From: Streptomyces olindensis
GTDB taxonomy: Bacteria; Actinomycetota; Actinomycetes; Streptomycetales; Streptomycetaceae
NCBI GenBank assembly: GCA_000696115.1
Contig: JJOH01000098.1
Span: 124,001-188,000 of the forward strand
Direction of reading: 5' to 3'
Length of the DNA: 64,000 nt
The translations under genes and the position numbers were made by a program. Positions 33,717-40,934 of this stretch are shown here, piece after piece. Numbering within the stretch: the stretch's first letter is position 1; each line of letters begins with the position of its first letter. Below the pieces are notes generated by a model, which was not told where the DNA came from, did no database searches, and saw only the letters and a list, made by a program, of their open reading frames with translations.

Positions 33717-34106
33717 CTAGGCCTTCGTGTGCACGATCTGGATCAGATTGCCGCACGTGTCGTCCAGCACCGCCGCGGTGACCGGGCCCATCTCCAGCGG
33801 CTCCTGGGTGAAGCGCACCCCGAGCCCGCGCAGACGCTCGAACTCCGCCCGGACGTCGTCCACGGCGAAGGAGGCCGCCGGGATGCCGTCCTCGACCAGG
33901 GCGGTCTTGTAGGGCTGGACCGCGGGGTGGCCGGAGGGCTCCAGCAGCAGTTCCGTGCCGTCCGGGTCCTCCGGTGAGACCACCGTCAGCCACCGGTCCG
34001 CGCCCATGGGGACGTCGTGCTTCTTCACGAAGCCCAGGACGTCCGTGTAGAAGCGCAGGGCCTTCTCCTGGTCGTCGACGAAGACGCTGGTGATGTGGAT
34101 CCTCAT
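33717..34106 (-). CDS. VOC (glyoxalase/bleomycin-resistance-like) family protein
   Basis: A 129-residue protein with the paired VOC fold (MRIHITSVFVDDQEKALRFYTDVLGF ... PVTAAVLDDTCGNLIQIVHTK). Its ATG overlaps the ArsR stop by ATGA, so it is translationally coupled to its likely regulator. Such ArsR-VOC pairs are common and respond to small toxic or metabolic ligands; the ligand here is unknown. Confidence 0.87.
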   Translation of the reverse strand: MRIHITSVFVDDQEKALRFYTDVLGFVKKHDVPMGADRWLTVVSPEDPDGTELLLEPSGHPAVQPYKTALVEDGIPAASFAVDDVRAEFERLRGLGVRFTQEPLEMGPVTAAVLDDTCGNLIQIVHTKA

Positions 34107-34396
34107 GGGGTGTCCTCCGGTCGGTCGGGCCTGAGCCATCGGGTCATGATGCGCTCGAGGGGCTCGGTGTTCAGGTCGTGGAACTTGTAGCGGCCCTCGC
34201 GCCGGGTCACGACGAGACCCGCCGACTCCAGTACCGCCAGATGCTGGCTGATCGCCTGGCGGGACAGCCCCAGACCGTGCTTGGTCACCAGCCGGGTGCA
34301 GATCTCGAACAGGCTCTGCCCGTCCCGCTCCACCAGCTCGTCCAGGATGCGCCGACGCGTGGGGTCGGCCAGGGCCTTGAAGACATCCTCCGCCAT
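34103..34396 (-). CDS. ArsR family transcriptional regulator
   Basis: A 97-residue winged-helix repressor starting MAEDVFKALADPTRRRILDELVERDGQ, with recognition helix LSRQAISQHLAVLESAGLVVTRREGRYKFHDL. No metal-binding cysteine box is present, so it belongs to the non-metal group. An in-frame upstream ATG at 34432 would run across the operator palindrome at 34405-34430, so 34396 is preferred. It heads a two-gene operon with the VOC gene. Confidence 0.9.
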   Translation of the reverse strand: MAEDVFKALADPTRRRILDELVERDGQSLFEICTRLVTKHGLGLSRQAISQHLAVLESAGLVVTRREGRYKFHDLNTEPLERIMTRWLRPDRPEDTP

Positions 34397-34404
34397 GACC
34401 CCAC

Positions 34405-34430
34405 GATAGGCAAGTGATGACTTGCCTATC
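34405..34430. promoter_or_regulatory. Perfect inverted repeat, ArsR operator
   Basis: GATAGGCAAGT (34405-34415) and ACTTGCCTATC (34420-34430) form an exact 11-bp inverted repeat with a 4-bp spacer, 8 bp before the ArsR start codon. Placement and symmetry fit autorepression. Confidence 0.75.
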
Positions 34431-34569
34431 AAGCGCGACTCCGAGCCGATGACACTCGCTCACCTGTTCCTGCGTGATCATGAAGGGTTCCTGGACGAGG
34501 ATGGGGTCGGAGGCGGTCCGGGCGGGGTATGCCGGATCTCACCTCGACGAGCGCGATGGAGGAAGAGCG

Positions 34570-35802
34570 ATGGCACTGCTGCGACAAGAGGCGGATCCGG
34601 GTGAGGCGGGGCTGGATCCGGAGGCGCTGGGCCGCCTGGACCGGCACTTCGCCGGTCTGGTCGAGGCGGGACGGCTGCCGGGCTTTCTCGTCTCCGTCGC
34701 CCGTAGCGGACGCGTCGCCCACCTCACCACGCACGGCCTGCGCGACATCGCGGCCGGGCTGCCCGTCGAGCCCGACACGCTGTGGCGGGTCTACTCCATG
34801 ACGAAGCCGGTCACCGCGGTCGCCGCGCTGCTGCTGGTGGAGGAGGGCCGGCTGTCCCTGGACGACCCGGTCGCCGACCACCTGCCGGCCTTCGCCGACC
34901 CGCGGGTGTACGTGAGCGGATCCGGGTCCGAGGTGCAGACCCGCCCCGCCGCCGGCCCGATACTCGTCCGGCACCTGCTGACCCACACCTCGGGTCTGAC
35001 CTTCGGCTTCTACCACACCCACCCCGTCGACGCCCTGTACCGCGCGGCCGGCCTGGAGTCGTCGGTGCCGCCGGGCGCGGACCTCGCCGAGACCATCGAG
35101 GTCTACGCGAGCCTGCCGCTGCAGTTCGAGCCGGGCACCGAGTGGAACTACTCGGTCGCCAGCAACGTCCTGGGCCGGGTGATCGAGGTGGTGTCCGGAC
35201 AGCCGCTCGACGCGTTCTTCATCGAGCGGATCTTCACGCCGCTCGGCATGACCGACGCGGGTTTCCACGTCACGGACGAGCAGGCGCCCCGGCTGTCCGA
35301 GATGTACGGGGAGAAGGAGGGCGGCGGCGGCATCGAGCCGATCCCGGGGCTGCCGCTGCACGGCCGGCCTCGGTTCCTGTCGGGCAGCGGCGGCATGGTC
35401 TGCTCCGCCCACGACTACCACCGTTTCATGGAACTGCTGCGCCGCCGGGGCGAGTTGGACGGCGTCCGGCTGCTCGCCCCGGAAACGGTGGACCTGATGA
35501 CCCGCAACCACCTGCCCGGCGGCGCCGATCTGCGGACCTTCGGCAGCCGTCCCGCCCACGACGAGCCCGGCAACGAAGGCGTCGGCTTCGGCCTCAACTG
35601 CTCCGTGGTGATCGACCCGTCCCGCACGCAGGCGCCGTCCGGACTCGGCGCCTACGGCTGGAGCGGGGTGGCGACGACGACGTTCTGGGTCGACCCGGGC
35701 CGCGACCTGACGGTGCAGTTCATGACGCAGGTGCGGCCCAGGACCTCGCACACGGTCTTCAAGGACCTCAAGAGGCTGGTCCACGAGTCCCTGGTCGGCT
35801 GA
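34570..35802 (+). CDS. Serine hydrolase, class C beta-lactamase/EstB fold
   Basis: A 410-residue penicillin-binding-protein-fold hydrolase. The SxxK motif is in RVYSMTKPVTAVAALLL near residue 77, a Tyr-containing second motif is in WNYSVASNVLGRVIE near 195, and the C-terminal region has GWSGVATTTFWVDP. Such proteins are mostly esterases or peptidases, rarely true lactamases. No signal peptide is visible from the ATG at 34570, which has GGAGGAAG 4 nt upstream, so it is probably cytoplasmic. It ends 7 bp before the convergent saccharopine-dehydrogenase-like gene. Confidence 0.88.
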   Translation: MALLRQEADPGEAGLDPEALGRLDRHFAGLVEAGRLPGFLVSVARSGRVAHLTTHGLRDIAAGLPVEPDTLWRVYSMTKPVTAVAALLLVEEGRLSLDDPVADHLPAFADPRVYVSGSGSEVQTRPAAGPILVRHLLTHTSGLTFGFYHTHPVDALYRAAGLESSVPPGADLAETIEVYASLPLQFEPGTEWNYSVASNVLGRVIEVVSGQPLDAFFIERIFTPLGMTDAGFHVTDEQAPRLSEMYGEKEGGGGIEPIPGLPLHGRPRFLSGSGGMVCSAHDYHRFMELLRRRGELDGVRLLAPETVDLMTRNHLPGGADLRTFGSRPAHDEPGNEGVGFGLNCSVVIDPSRTQAPSGLGAYGWSGVATTTFWVDPGRDLTVQFMTQVRPRTSHTVFKDLKRLVHESLVG

Positions 35803-35809
35803 ACGCCGC

Positions 35810-36967
35810 TCACCGGTCGACGCGGAGCGTGAACTCGATTCCGTCCCGGGCGAGTTCACGCAGCCACCGCTCGGACCGGTTGGCCGTCTCGGCGGCGCGG
35901 TTCAGGCCCGCCGGCAGGGAGCCGTCCAGGACGTGCCGGACGCCCAGGGCGAGTGTGCGCGAGACGCAGCGGGCCATCGCGCTCTCCTCGGCGTCGCCCA
36001 CGAGGTCGAGGAGGTAGCCGCCCGTCCAGGTCGGTCCCGTCTCGGCCCGCACCTCCAGGGACACGGCGAGCACGACCCGGTCGCGGTCGTCGTCCGTGGT
36101 CGGGTAGGTGGCGGCCAGTTCACCTGCCAGGGCCGTGATCCGGGCGTCGTCGCCGGTCTTCAGCTCCTCGAAGACGGAGTCCCAGGCGCGCAGCCAGCCC
36201 TCCAGGCGCAGGGTGCCGCGTACGAAGGTCCGCGGCGTCCAGGCGTCCGGCAGCCCGTACTGGGCGACGAACGGCACGCTGTCGCGGTTGGGGTAGACCT
36301 CGAAGGTCTCCCCGTCGACGACATGCCGCCGGGTCGCCTCCCAGGGGCGTTCGGCGACGGTCTCGGCACCGTTGTCGATGTAACGGGCCGGGGAGCGCAG
36401 GGCGTTGAGGACGCCCGCGGGTGCCCAGCTGAAGCGGTAGGTGAAGTCGTTCGGGACGGCGGGGACGCCGCCGCAGTACGAAGTGAGGGTGTACGAGGCG
36501 GGCGTGGCGTCGCCGACGGCCTCCCGGGCCCGGGCGACGAGGTCGTGCGCGAAGAGGTGGTCGATGCCCGGGTCGAGCCCGGACTCGGTGAGGACGACCA
36601 CCCCGGCCTTCTCGGCGGCGGGCACCTGCTCCAGCACCGCCTGAGACACATAGCTGGAGCACGCGAAGTGCGCGCCCAGCCGTACGCACGCGGCGAGCAG
36701 CGGGGCGTGTTCCGGTGCGGGCAGCATCGACACGACGATGTCGCCGGGTGCCAGTTCGGCGGTGAGCGCGGACAGCGTGTAGGCGCGGGGCTCGGCCCGT
36801 CCGGCCAGACCCAGCCGGTCGAGGGCGTCGGCGGCGCGGCTCTCGGTGCGGTGCCAGAGCCGGACGCGCTCGGCGGTGTCGCACAGCGCGGCCAGCCCGC
36901 TGCCGGTGGACAGTCCGGCGCCGATCCAGTGGACCGTGCCGCTCGCGGGTACCGGGTCAGTGGGCAT
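35810..36967 (-). CDS. Saccharopine dehydrogenase-like protein (LYS9-type/carboxynorspermidine-synthase fold)
   Basis: A 385-residue NAD(P)-binding protein with an N-terminal Rossmann motif VHWIGAGLSTGSG and a central SYVSQAVLEQVPAAEKAGVVVLTESGLDPGIDHLFAHDL, typical of the glutamate-forming saccharopine reductase family. The ATG at 36967 has GGGGGAG 4 nt upstream and lies inside the end of the previous gene, so the two are coupled. Together they could form or split saccharopine, or an analogous secondary amine. Pathway membership is uncertain. Confidence 0.82.
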   Translation of the reverse strand: MPTDPVPASGTVHWIGAGLSTGSGLAALCDTAERVRLWHRTESRAADALDRLGLAGRAEPRAYTLSALTAELAPGDIVVSMLPAPEHAPLLAACVRLGAHFACSSYVSQAVLEQVPAAEKAGVVVLTESGLDPGIDHLFAHDLVARAREAVGDATPASYTLTSYCGGVPAVPNDFTYRFSWAPAGVLNALRSPARYIDNGAETVAERPWEATRRHVVDGETFEVYPNRDSVPFVAQYGLPDAWTPRTFVRGTLRLEGWLRAWDSVFEELKTGDDARITALAGELAATYPTTDDDRDRVVLAVSLEVRAETGPTWTGGYLLDLVGDAEESAMARCVSRTLALGVRHVLDGSLPAGLNRAAETANRSERWLRELARDGIEFTLRVDR

Positions 36968-38018
36968 GGGGCTCCCCCTCGTCGGGACCGTGCTCACGGG
37001 ACGCCTGGCGGAACCGGTCGAGGCAGCGCGCCCACGCCCCGGCGACGCCGAAGTCGAGCAGGTGGGGCAGCAGGGCGGCCGAGAAGTCGGCGCTGGACTC
37101 CAGGGGCAGCAGGGAGGGCAGGTTGTCGATGGCGATCAGGTCGAGCGGCGGCTGCGCGCGCAGTCGCCGCACCGGCTCGTCCCATGTGGTGGTCTCGTCG
37201 TACACCGGGAGGACGTTGAGCGGCGAGCCGACGTCACAGGTCACGTCGCACAGGGTGCGCAGGCGGCGGTCCGGGGTGTCGAGGTCCTGCTCGCGCAGGA
37301 AGGGCGGGACGGGGCTGGTGGCGAGCACCGCGTTCACCATCACGTCGTGCCGCAGCAGGGCGGCGCGGTCCAGGTCGCGGGTCTCGGCGAGGTCCCAGCA
37401 GGTCGGGTCCGCACCGGCGGTGGCGAAGGCCACCCGGGCGCCGCGGCCGCTGCGTCCCAGGGCGCCGACGACCAGGCCGGTGAAGTCGGCGTCGGTGTCG
37501 GCGGGCTTGAGGGTCTCGTCCAGTTCGTCCTTGGTGGTGGGCACGAGCGGCGCCCGCAGCCGGCCCCGGTGCTGCAGGACGGCCAGGGCCGCGCCCAGGT
37601 AGCCGGCCCAGAAGCCGAAGGCGGCGAGGCGCCGTCCGGTGTCGTCGACCAGGTACTCCAGGTCGAACAGCGCCCCGCCCCCGGCGGCGAACCGGCGCAG
37701 CAGGCCGGCCGCTCCCGGCTGGCCCTTGTAGGCGTGGCCGAAGAAGATGTGCCGGTGCGTCAGTTCGACGGGCTCATCGGGCAGTTCCTTCAGGCCGAGC
37801 ACGACGGCGTCCGGCGGCGCCGTCACCCAGGAGCCTGCGGGGGCGACGCGGCAGCCGGCCGCCTGGTACTCCTCGATCGGGAAGATCCGCTGCGGGGACT
37901 CCTCGACGGTCAGTTCCACTCCGTTCTCGACGAGGCGCCGGGCGTCGTCGGGCACGACGGGCGTGCGTCGCTCGGTCGTTCGGGCCTCGTGGCGCAGCCA
38001 CAGATGGAGCTCGGTCAT
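36957..38018 (-). CDS. Saccharopine dehydrogenase (lysine-forming type, LYS1-like)
   Basis: A 353-residue member of the alanine dehydrogenase/LYS1 superfamily: HLWLRHEARTTERRTPVVPDDARRLVENG at the N-terminus, LGLKELP and HIFFGHAYKGQ carrying the Lys and His that are catalytic in yeast LYS1, and the Rossmann part GALGRSGRGARV near 188. It would reversibly condense lysine with 2-oxoglutarate. Uncommon in bacteria. It overlaps the partner gene by 11 bp and lies downstream of a hairpin after the GTP cyclohydrolase gene. Confidence 0.85.
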   Translation of the reverse strand: MTELHLWLRHEARTTERRTPVVPDDARRLVENGVELTVEESPQRIFPIEEYQAAGCRVAPAGSWVTAPPDAVVLGLKELPDEPVELTHRHIFFGHAYKGQPGAAGLLRRFAAGGGALFDLEYLVDDTGRRLAAFGFWAGYLGAALAVLQHRGRLRAPLVPTTKDELDETLKPADTDADFTGLVVGALGRSGRGARVAFATAGADPTCWDLAETRDLDRAALLRHDVMVNAVLATSPVPPFLREQDLDTPDRRLRTLCDVTCDVGSPLNVLPVYDETTTWDEPVRRLRAQPPLDLIAIDNLPSLLPLESSADFSAALLPHLLDFGVAGAWARCLDRFRQASREHGPDEGEPHAH

Positions 38019-38042
38019 ACCAGGTGGGCCTCCGGACGTGAG

Positions 38043-38067
38043 GCGTCGGCCGCTTCAGGGCCGACGC
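38043..38067 (-). terminator. Hairpin between GTP cyclohydrolase and saccharopine genes
   Basis: GCGTCGGCC and GGCCGACGC form a perfect 9-bp stem with a 7-nt loop, about 110 bp after the cyclohydrolase stop and 25 bp before the LYS1-like start on the same strand. It may separate the two transcription units. Confidence 0.5.
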
Positions 38068-38176
38068 TCAAGGGGCGGACGTCCACGAAGCGTACGCGGC
38101 CCGCCTACGGGTCGCGCACGGATTCGCCCAGGTCACGTCGGGGAGGACCGGAACCAGCCGAGGCGGCTCCGGCGCC

Positions 38177-38836
38177 TCAGGAGGAGCTGACCACCGCGTC
38201 CAGGTGGGGCAGGTGGTGGTCGAGGCGCTCCCGCTTGGTGCGCAGGTAGGTGATGTTGTTCTCGCACGGCGGTATCAGCAGCGGCACCTGCTCGGCGACC
38301 CGGATGCCGTGGTTCACCAGGGCCTCGCGCTTGCGCGGGTTGTTGGACATCAGGCGGACGGAGTTCACGCCCAGGTCCTCCAGGATGCGGGCGGCCACGC
38401 CGTAGTCGCGGGCGTCCACCGGCAGGCCGAGGGCGAGGTTGGCCTCGACGGTGTCCAGGCCCTCCGCCTGCAGGGCCATCGCGCGCAGCTTGGCGAGCAG
38501 GCCGATGCCGCGGCCCTCATGCCCTCTGAGGTAGACGACGACACCGGCGCCCTCGGCGACGACCGCGCGCAGGGCGGCGTCGAGCTGGTCGCCGCACTCG
38601 CAGTGCTGGGAGCCGAAGGCGTCGCCGGTCAGGCACTCCGAGTGCAGCCGGATGAGGACGTCCTCCGTGCCGATCTCGCCGTAGACGAGGGCCACCTGTT
38701 CGTCGCCGCGGTCGTGGTCCAGGTAGCCGACCGCCTGGAATTTCCCGTACACGGTGGGCAAGGGGGCATTGACGACGCGTTCCACGCCGGTCCGCTGCGG
38801 GGACTTCTTGCCGAGTACACCAATTTTTTCTGTCAT
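38177..38836 (-). CDS. GTP cyclohydrolase II paralogue with Met120 (FAPy-forming type)
   Basis: A 219-residue RibA-family enzyme. Zinc ligands are Cys68, Cys79 and Cys81 (SECLTGDAFGSQHCECG); RGHEGRGIGL and DARDYGVAARIL carry substrate and catalytic residues. Where canonical enzymes have Tyr (E. coli RAYALQ, Tyr105), this protein has Met120 (RAMALQ). I recall published work on S. coelicolor SCO6655 showing that Met120 makes the enzyme stop at the formylated pyrimidine FAPy. The gene is outside any riboflavin cluster and diverges by 41 bp from a creatininase-family gene. No FMN riboswitch fits in that gap. Confidence 0.93.
   Translation of the reverse strand: MTEKIGVLGKKSPQRTGVERVVNAPLPTVYGKFQAVGYLDHDRGDEQVALVYGEIGTEDVLIRLHSECLTGDAFGSQHCECGDQLDAALRAVVAEGAGVVVYLRGHEGRGIGLLAKLRAMALQAEGLDTVEANLALGLPVDARDYGVAARILEDLGVNSVRLMSNNPRKREALVNHGIRVAEQVPLLIPPCENNITYLRTKRERLDHHLPHLDAVVSSS
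38808..38836 (+). promoter_or_regulatory. Weak candidate promoter for the creatininase-family gene
   Basis: TTGCCG (38808-38813), a 17-bp spacer and TGTCAT (38831-38836) lie inside the start of the divergent cyclohydrolase gene. If real, the two transcription units overlap at their 5' ends and are probably regulated together. Confidence 0.35.
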
Positions 38837-38877
38837 GATTCTCGAGTTCCTAAGCAGAGACGAAAGGCCGTGGAGTT

Positions 38878-39606
38878 ATGAGTGATCTGGTACCGGCGGA
38901 CACCACGGAAGACATACGGACGCGAGGCGCCGGTGTCTCACGGCAGGTCGCGGTGCTTCCCGTGGGGAGCTTCGAGCAGCACGGTCCGTTCCTTCCGCTG
39001 GCGACCGACACGCTGGTGGCCTGTGCCGTTGCGCGGGAGATCGCCGGCGCGTACCCGGTGCACCTCCTTCCTCCGGTGACGATCTCGTGCTCGCACGAGC
39101 ACGCGGCCTGGCCGGGGACCGTCAGCATCTCCTCGGTGACCCTTCATGCGGTGGTACTGGACATAGCGGATTCGCTCCGCCGGTCCGGGGTCGACGCCCT
39201 GGTGGTGGTCAACGGGCACGGCGGGAACTACGTGCTGGGCAATGTCGTTCAGGAGTCCTCCGCCCGCGGTGAGCGGATGGCGCTCTTCCCGGCCCCGGAG
39301 GACTGGGAGGCGGCGCGGGAACGGGCGGGTGTGGTCACCTCGCTGCTCACCGACATGCATGCGGGGGAAATAGAAACCTCCATCCTTCTGCACGCTCATC
39401 CCGAAATGCTCCGACCCGGTTATGAGACTTCTGATTTCGTCGCTGACGACCGGCGTCATCTGCTCACCCTCGGCATGTCCGGCTATACCGATTCGGGTGT
39501 CATCGGCCGTGCTTCGCTGGGTTCGGCGGAAAAGGGGAAGGAACTCCTGGCGAGCCTGGCGGATTCCTTCGGGGCGTATTTCTCGTTGCTGACCTCCGAC
39601 GGGTAG
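38878..39606 (+). CDS. Creatininase family protein, candidate FAPy deformylase (ArfB-like)
   Basis: A 242-residue metalloenzyme with the full creatininase metal set: SFEQHGPFLPLATD (Glu33, His35, Asp44), SCSHEHAAW, NGHGGN (112-117) and DMHAGEIETS (His161, Glu164). The family includes creatininase, MftE and archaeal ArfB, which removes the formyl group from FAPy after GTP cyclohydrolase III. Divergent pairing with a Met120 cyclohydrolase makes deformylation of FAPy the leading hypothesis. Codon use is less GC-biased than its neighbours (for example GAAATAGAAACC). The 3' end overlaps the YbhN-type gene by 124 bp. Confidence 0.85.
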   Translation: MSDLVPADTTEDIRTRGAGVSRQVAVLPVGSFEQHGPFLPLATDTLVACAVAREIAGAYPVHLLPPVTISCSHEHAAWPGTVSISSVTLHAVVLDIADSLRRSGVDALVVVNGHGGNYVLGNVVQESSARGERMALFPAPEDWEAARERAGVVTSLLTDMHAGEIETSILLHAHPEMLRPGYETSDFVADDRRHLLTLGMSGYTDSGVIGRASLGSAEKGKELLASLADSFGAYFSLLTSDG

Positions 39607-40934
39607 TCACCTTCCGGCGCGGTGCCGGGTCCAGGGGCCGGAGCGGCGGCCCGGGGCCCGGCGCGCAGGCCCGCGTACCAGCGGGCGACGAGCACGATCA
39701 GGCCGGGCAGGCTCGCCACGAGGCTGAGCACCCCGTAGACGACGGCGACGGCGAGTCCCCGGCCGGCGCCGAGGCCGGCGGCGCCGAACGCCCAGGCGGT
39801 GACGCCCTCGCGAGGCCCCCAGCCGCCGACGTTCAGCGGCAGGCCCATCGCCAGCAGCGCGAGCACCGCGAGCGGCACCAGGACGGCCACGGAGGCGGCG
39901 GCTCCGGCGACGCGGGCGGCGAGGACGAACATGGCGACGTAACCGGCCAGGACGACCACGGAGGAGACGACCACCCCGGGCCCGTTGCGCCGGGACAGCA
40001 GCCCTTCGCGCGCCTCGGCGAGGGTCGCCCGCAGCTTCCGGCCCCGGGGGGAGGGTGCCGCCCGGTTCATGCGCAGGGCGAGGACGACGGCGACGGCGCC
40101 GAGGGCGGCCAGGGCCGCGAGCGGGGCGATGTGCCGGGCCTGGGAGAGCACCGGCGACGGCATGGTCAGCAGGACCACGGCCCCGACGGCGAACAGCGCG
40201 AGCTGCCCGGCGGTCCGTTCGAGGACGACGGCCTTCACGCCCCGCCGCAGGTCCCCCTCGCTCTGCCCGTGCCGCACGGCCCGGTGCACGTCGCCGAGGA
40301 CGCCGCCGGGCAGGGCCGCGTTGAGGAACAGCGCGCGGTAGTAGTCGGCGACGGCCGGCCCGAACGGCAGCCGGATGCGCAGCCCCCGGGCCACCAGGGC
40401 CCAGCGCCACGCGCTGAACACCGTGGTGACGAGCCCGATCCCGAGTGCGAGCAGCAGCGTCACCGCGTCGATCCGGCGCAGCCCGTCCAGGAAGACGCCG
40501 GTGCCGAGCCGCCAGAACAGCACGCCGACGATGGCTGCTCCGGCGAGGGTCCCGAGGTGCGTTCGGACCTGGCGGGAGCCGAGCCGGGCGAGGGCGGCCC
40601 GGAGGGGGCCGGGCGACGGGGAGCCGGCCGGAGTGCGGTCGGCGTCCGGGGCGGTCGCGGGGCCTTCGACGGCGGTGGCCTCGGTGGGATGTCCCGAGCC
40701 GCTGCCGGTCGCCGGGGCCGATGCCGATGCCGGTGCCGGTGCCGGTGCGGTGGCCGAAACCGACGTCGATGCCATCGCCTGCGCCGGTGCCGTTGTCGGA
40801 GCGGTGGACTCCGCGAACGGGCTCCGGGTGCCGGCGTCCGCCACCCACGGTGCGCCGGCCGGCGTCGGCCGTTCGCGCACCGGAGTCAGCACGCTCCGCG
40901 GGGCCGCCTCCGTCCCCGTCGCCTGCGGGCTCAT
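39483..40934 (-). CDS. Lysylphosphatidylglycerol-synthase transmembrane (YbhN/UPF0104) family protein
   Basis: A 483-residue membrane protein. Residues ~1-110 are a disordered Ala/Pro/Thr/Ser-rich segment. Residues ~125-440 contain about seven helices with the family signatures RALFLNAALPGGVLGDVHRAVRHG and LPLNVGGWGPREGVTAWAFGAAGLG. The family covers the membrane half of MprF and likely lipid transporters. Its ATG overlaps the methyltransferase stop (ATGA). The C-terminal ~40 residues are encoded antisense to the creatininase-family gene, so the exact end needs confirming. Confidence 0.85.
   Translation of the reverse strand: MSPQATGTEAAPRSVLTPVRERPTPAGAPWVADAGTRSPFAESTAPTTAPAQAMASTSVSATAPAPAPASASAPATGSGSGHPTEATAVEGPATAPDADRTPAGSPSPGPLRAALARLGSRQVRTHLGTLAGAAIVGVLFWRLGTGVFLDGLRRIDAVTLLLALGIGLVTTVFSAWRWALVARGLRIRLPFGPAVADYYRALFLNAALPGGVLGDVHRAVRHGQSEGDLRRGVKAVVLERTAGQLALFAVGAVVLLTMPSPVLSQARHIAPLAALAALGAVAVVLALRMNRAAPSPRGRKLRATLAEAREGLLSRRNGPGVVVSSVVVLAGYVAMFVLAARVAGAAASVAVLVPLAVLALLAMGLPLNVGGWGPREGVTAWAFGAAGLGAGRGLAVAVVYGVLSLVASLPGLIVLVARWYAGLRAGPRAAAPAPGPGTAPEGDYPSEVSNEKYAPKESARLARSSFPFSAEPSEARPMTPESV
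40717..40746. repeat. Hexanucleotide microsatellite (GCCGRT)x5
   Basis: Five in-frame GCCGAT/GCCGGT units lie in the low-complexity N-terminal coding part of the YbhN-type gene; more diverged units continue on both sides. Slippage would change the protein by two residues at a time without breaking the frame. Confidence 0.8.

Noticed and set aside
34570..35802. A true beta-lactamase resistance gene
   Set aside because: The SxxK motif is present but no signal peptide or KTG-type context supports lactamase function; an esterase-type serine hydrolase is more likely.
38837..38877. FMN riboswitch before the GTP cyclohydrolase gene
   Set aside because: The divergent gap is 41 bp, far too short for an FMN aptamer, and no conserved aptamer segments are seen.
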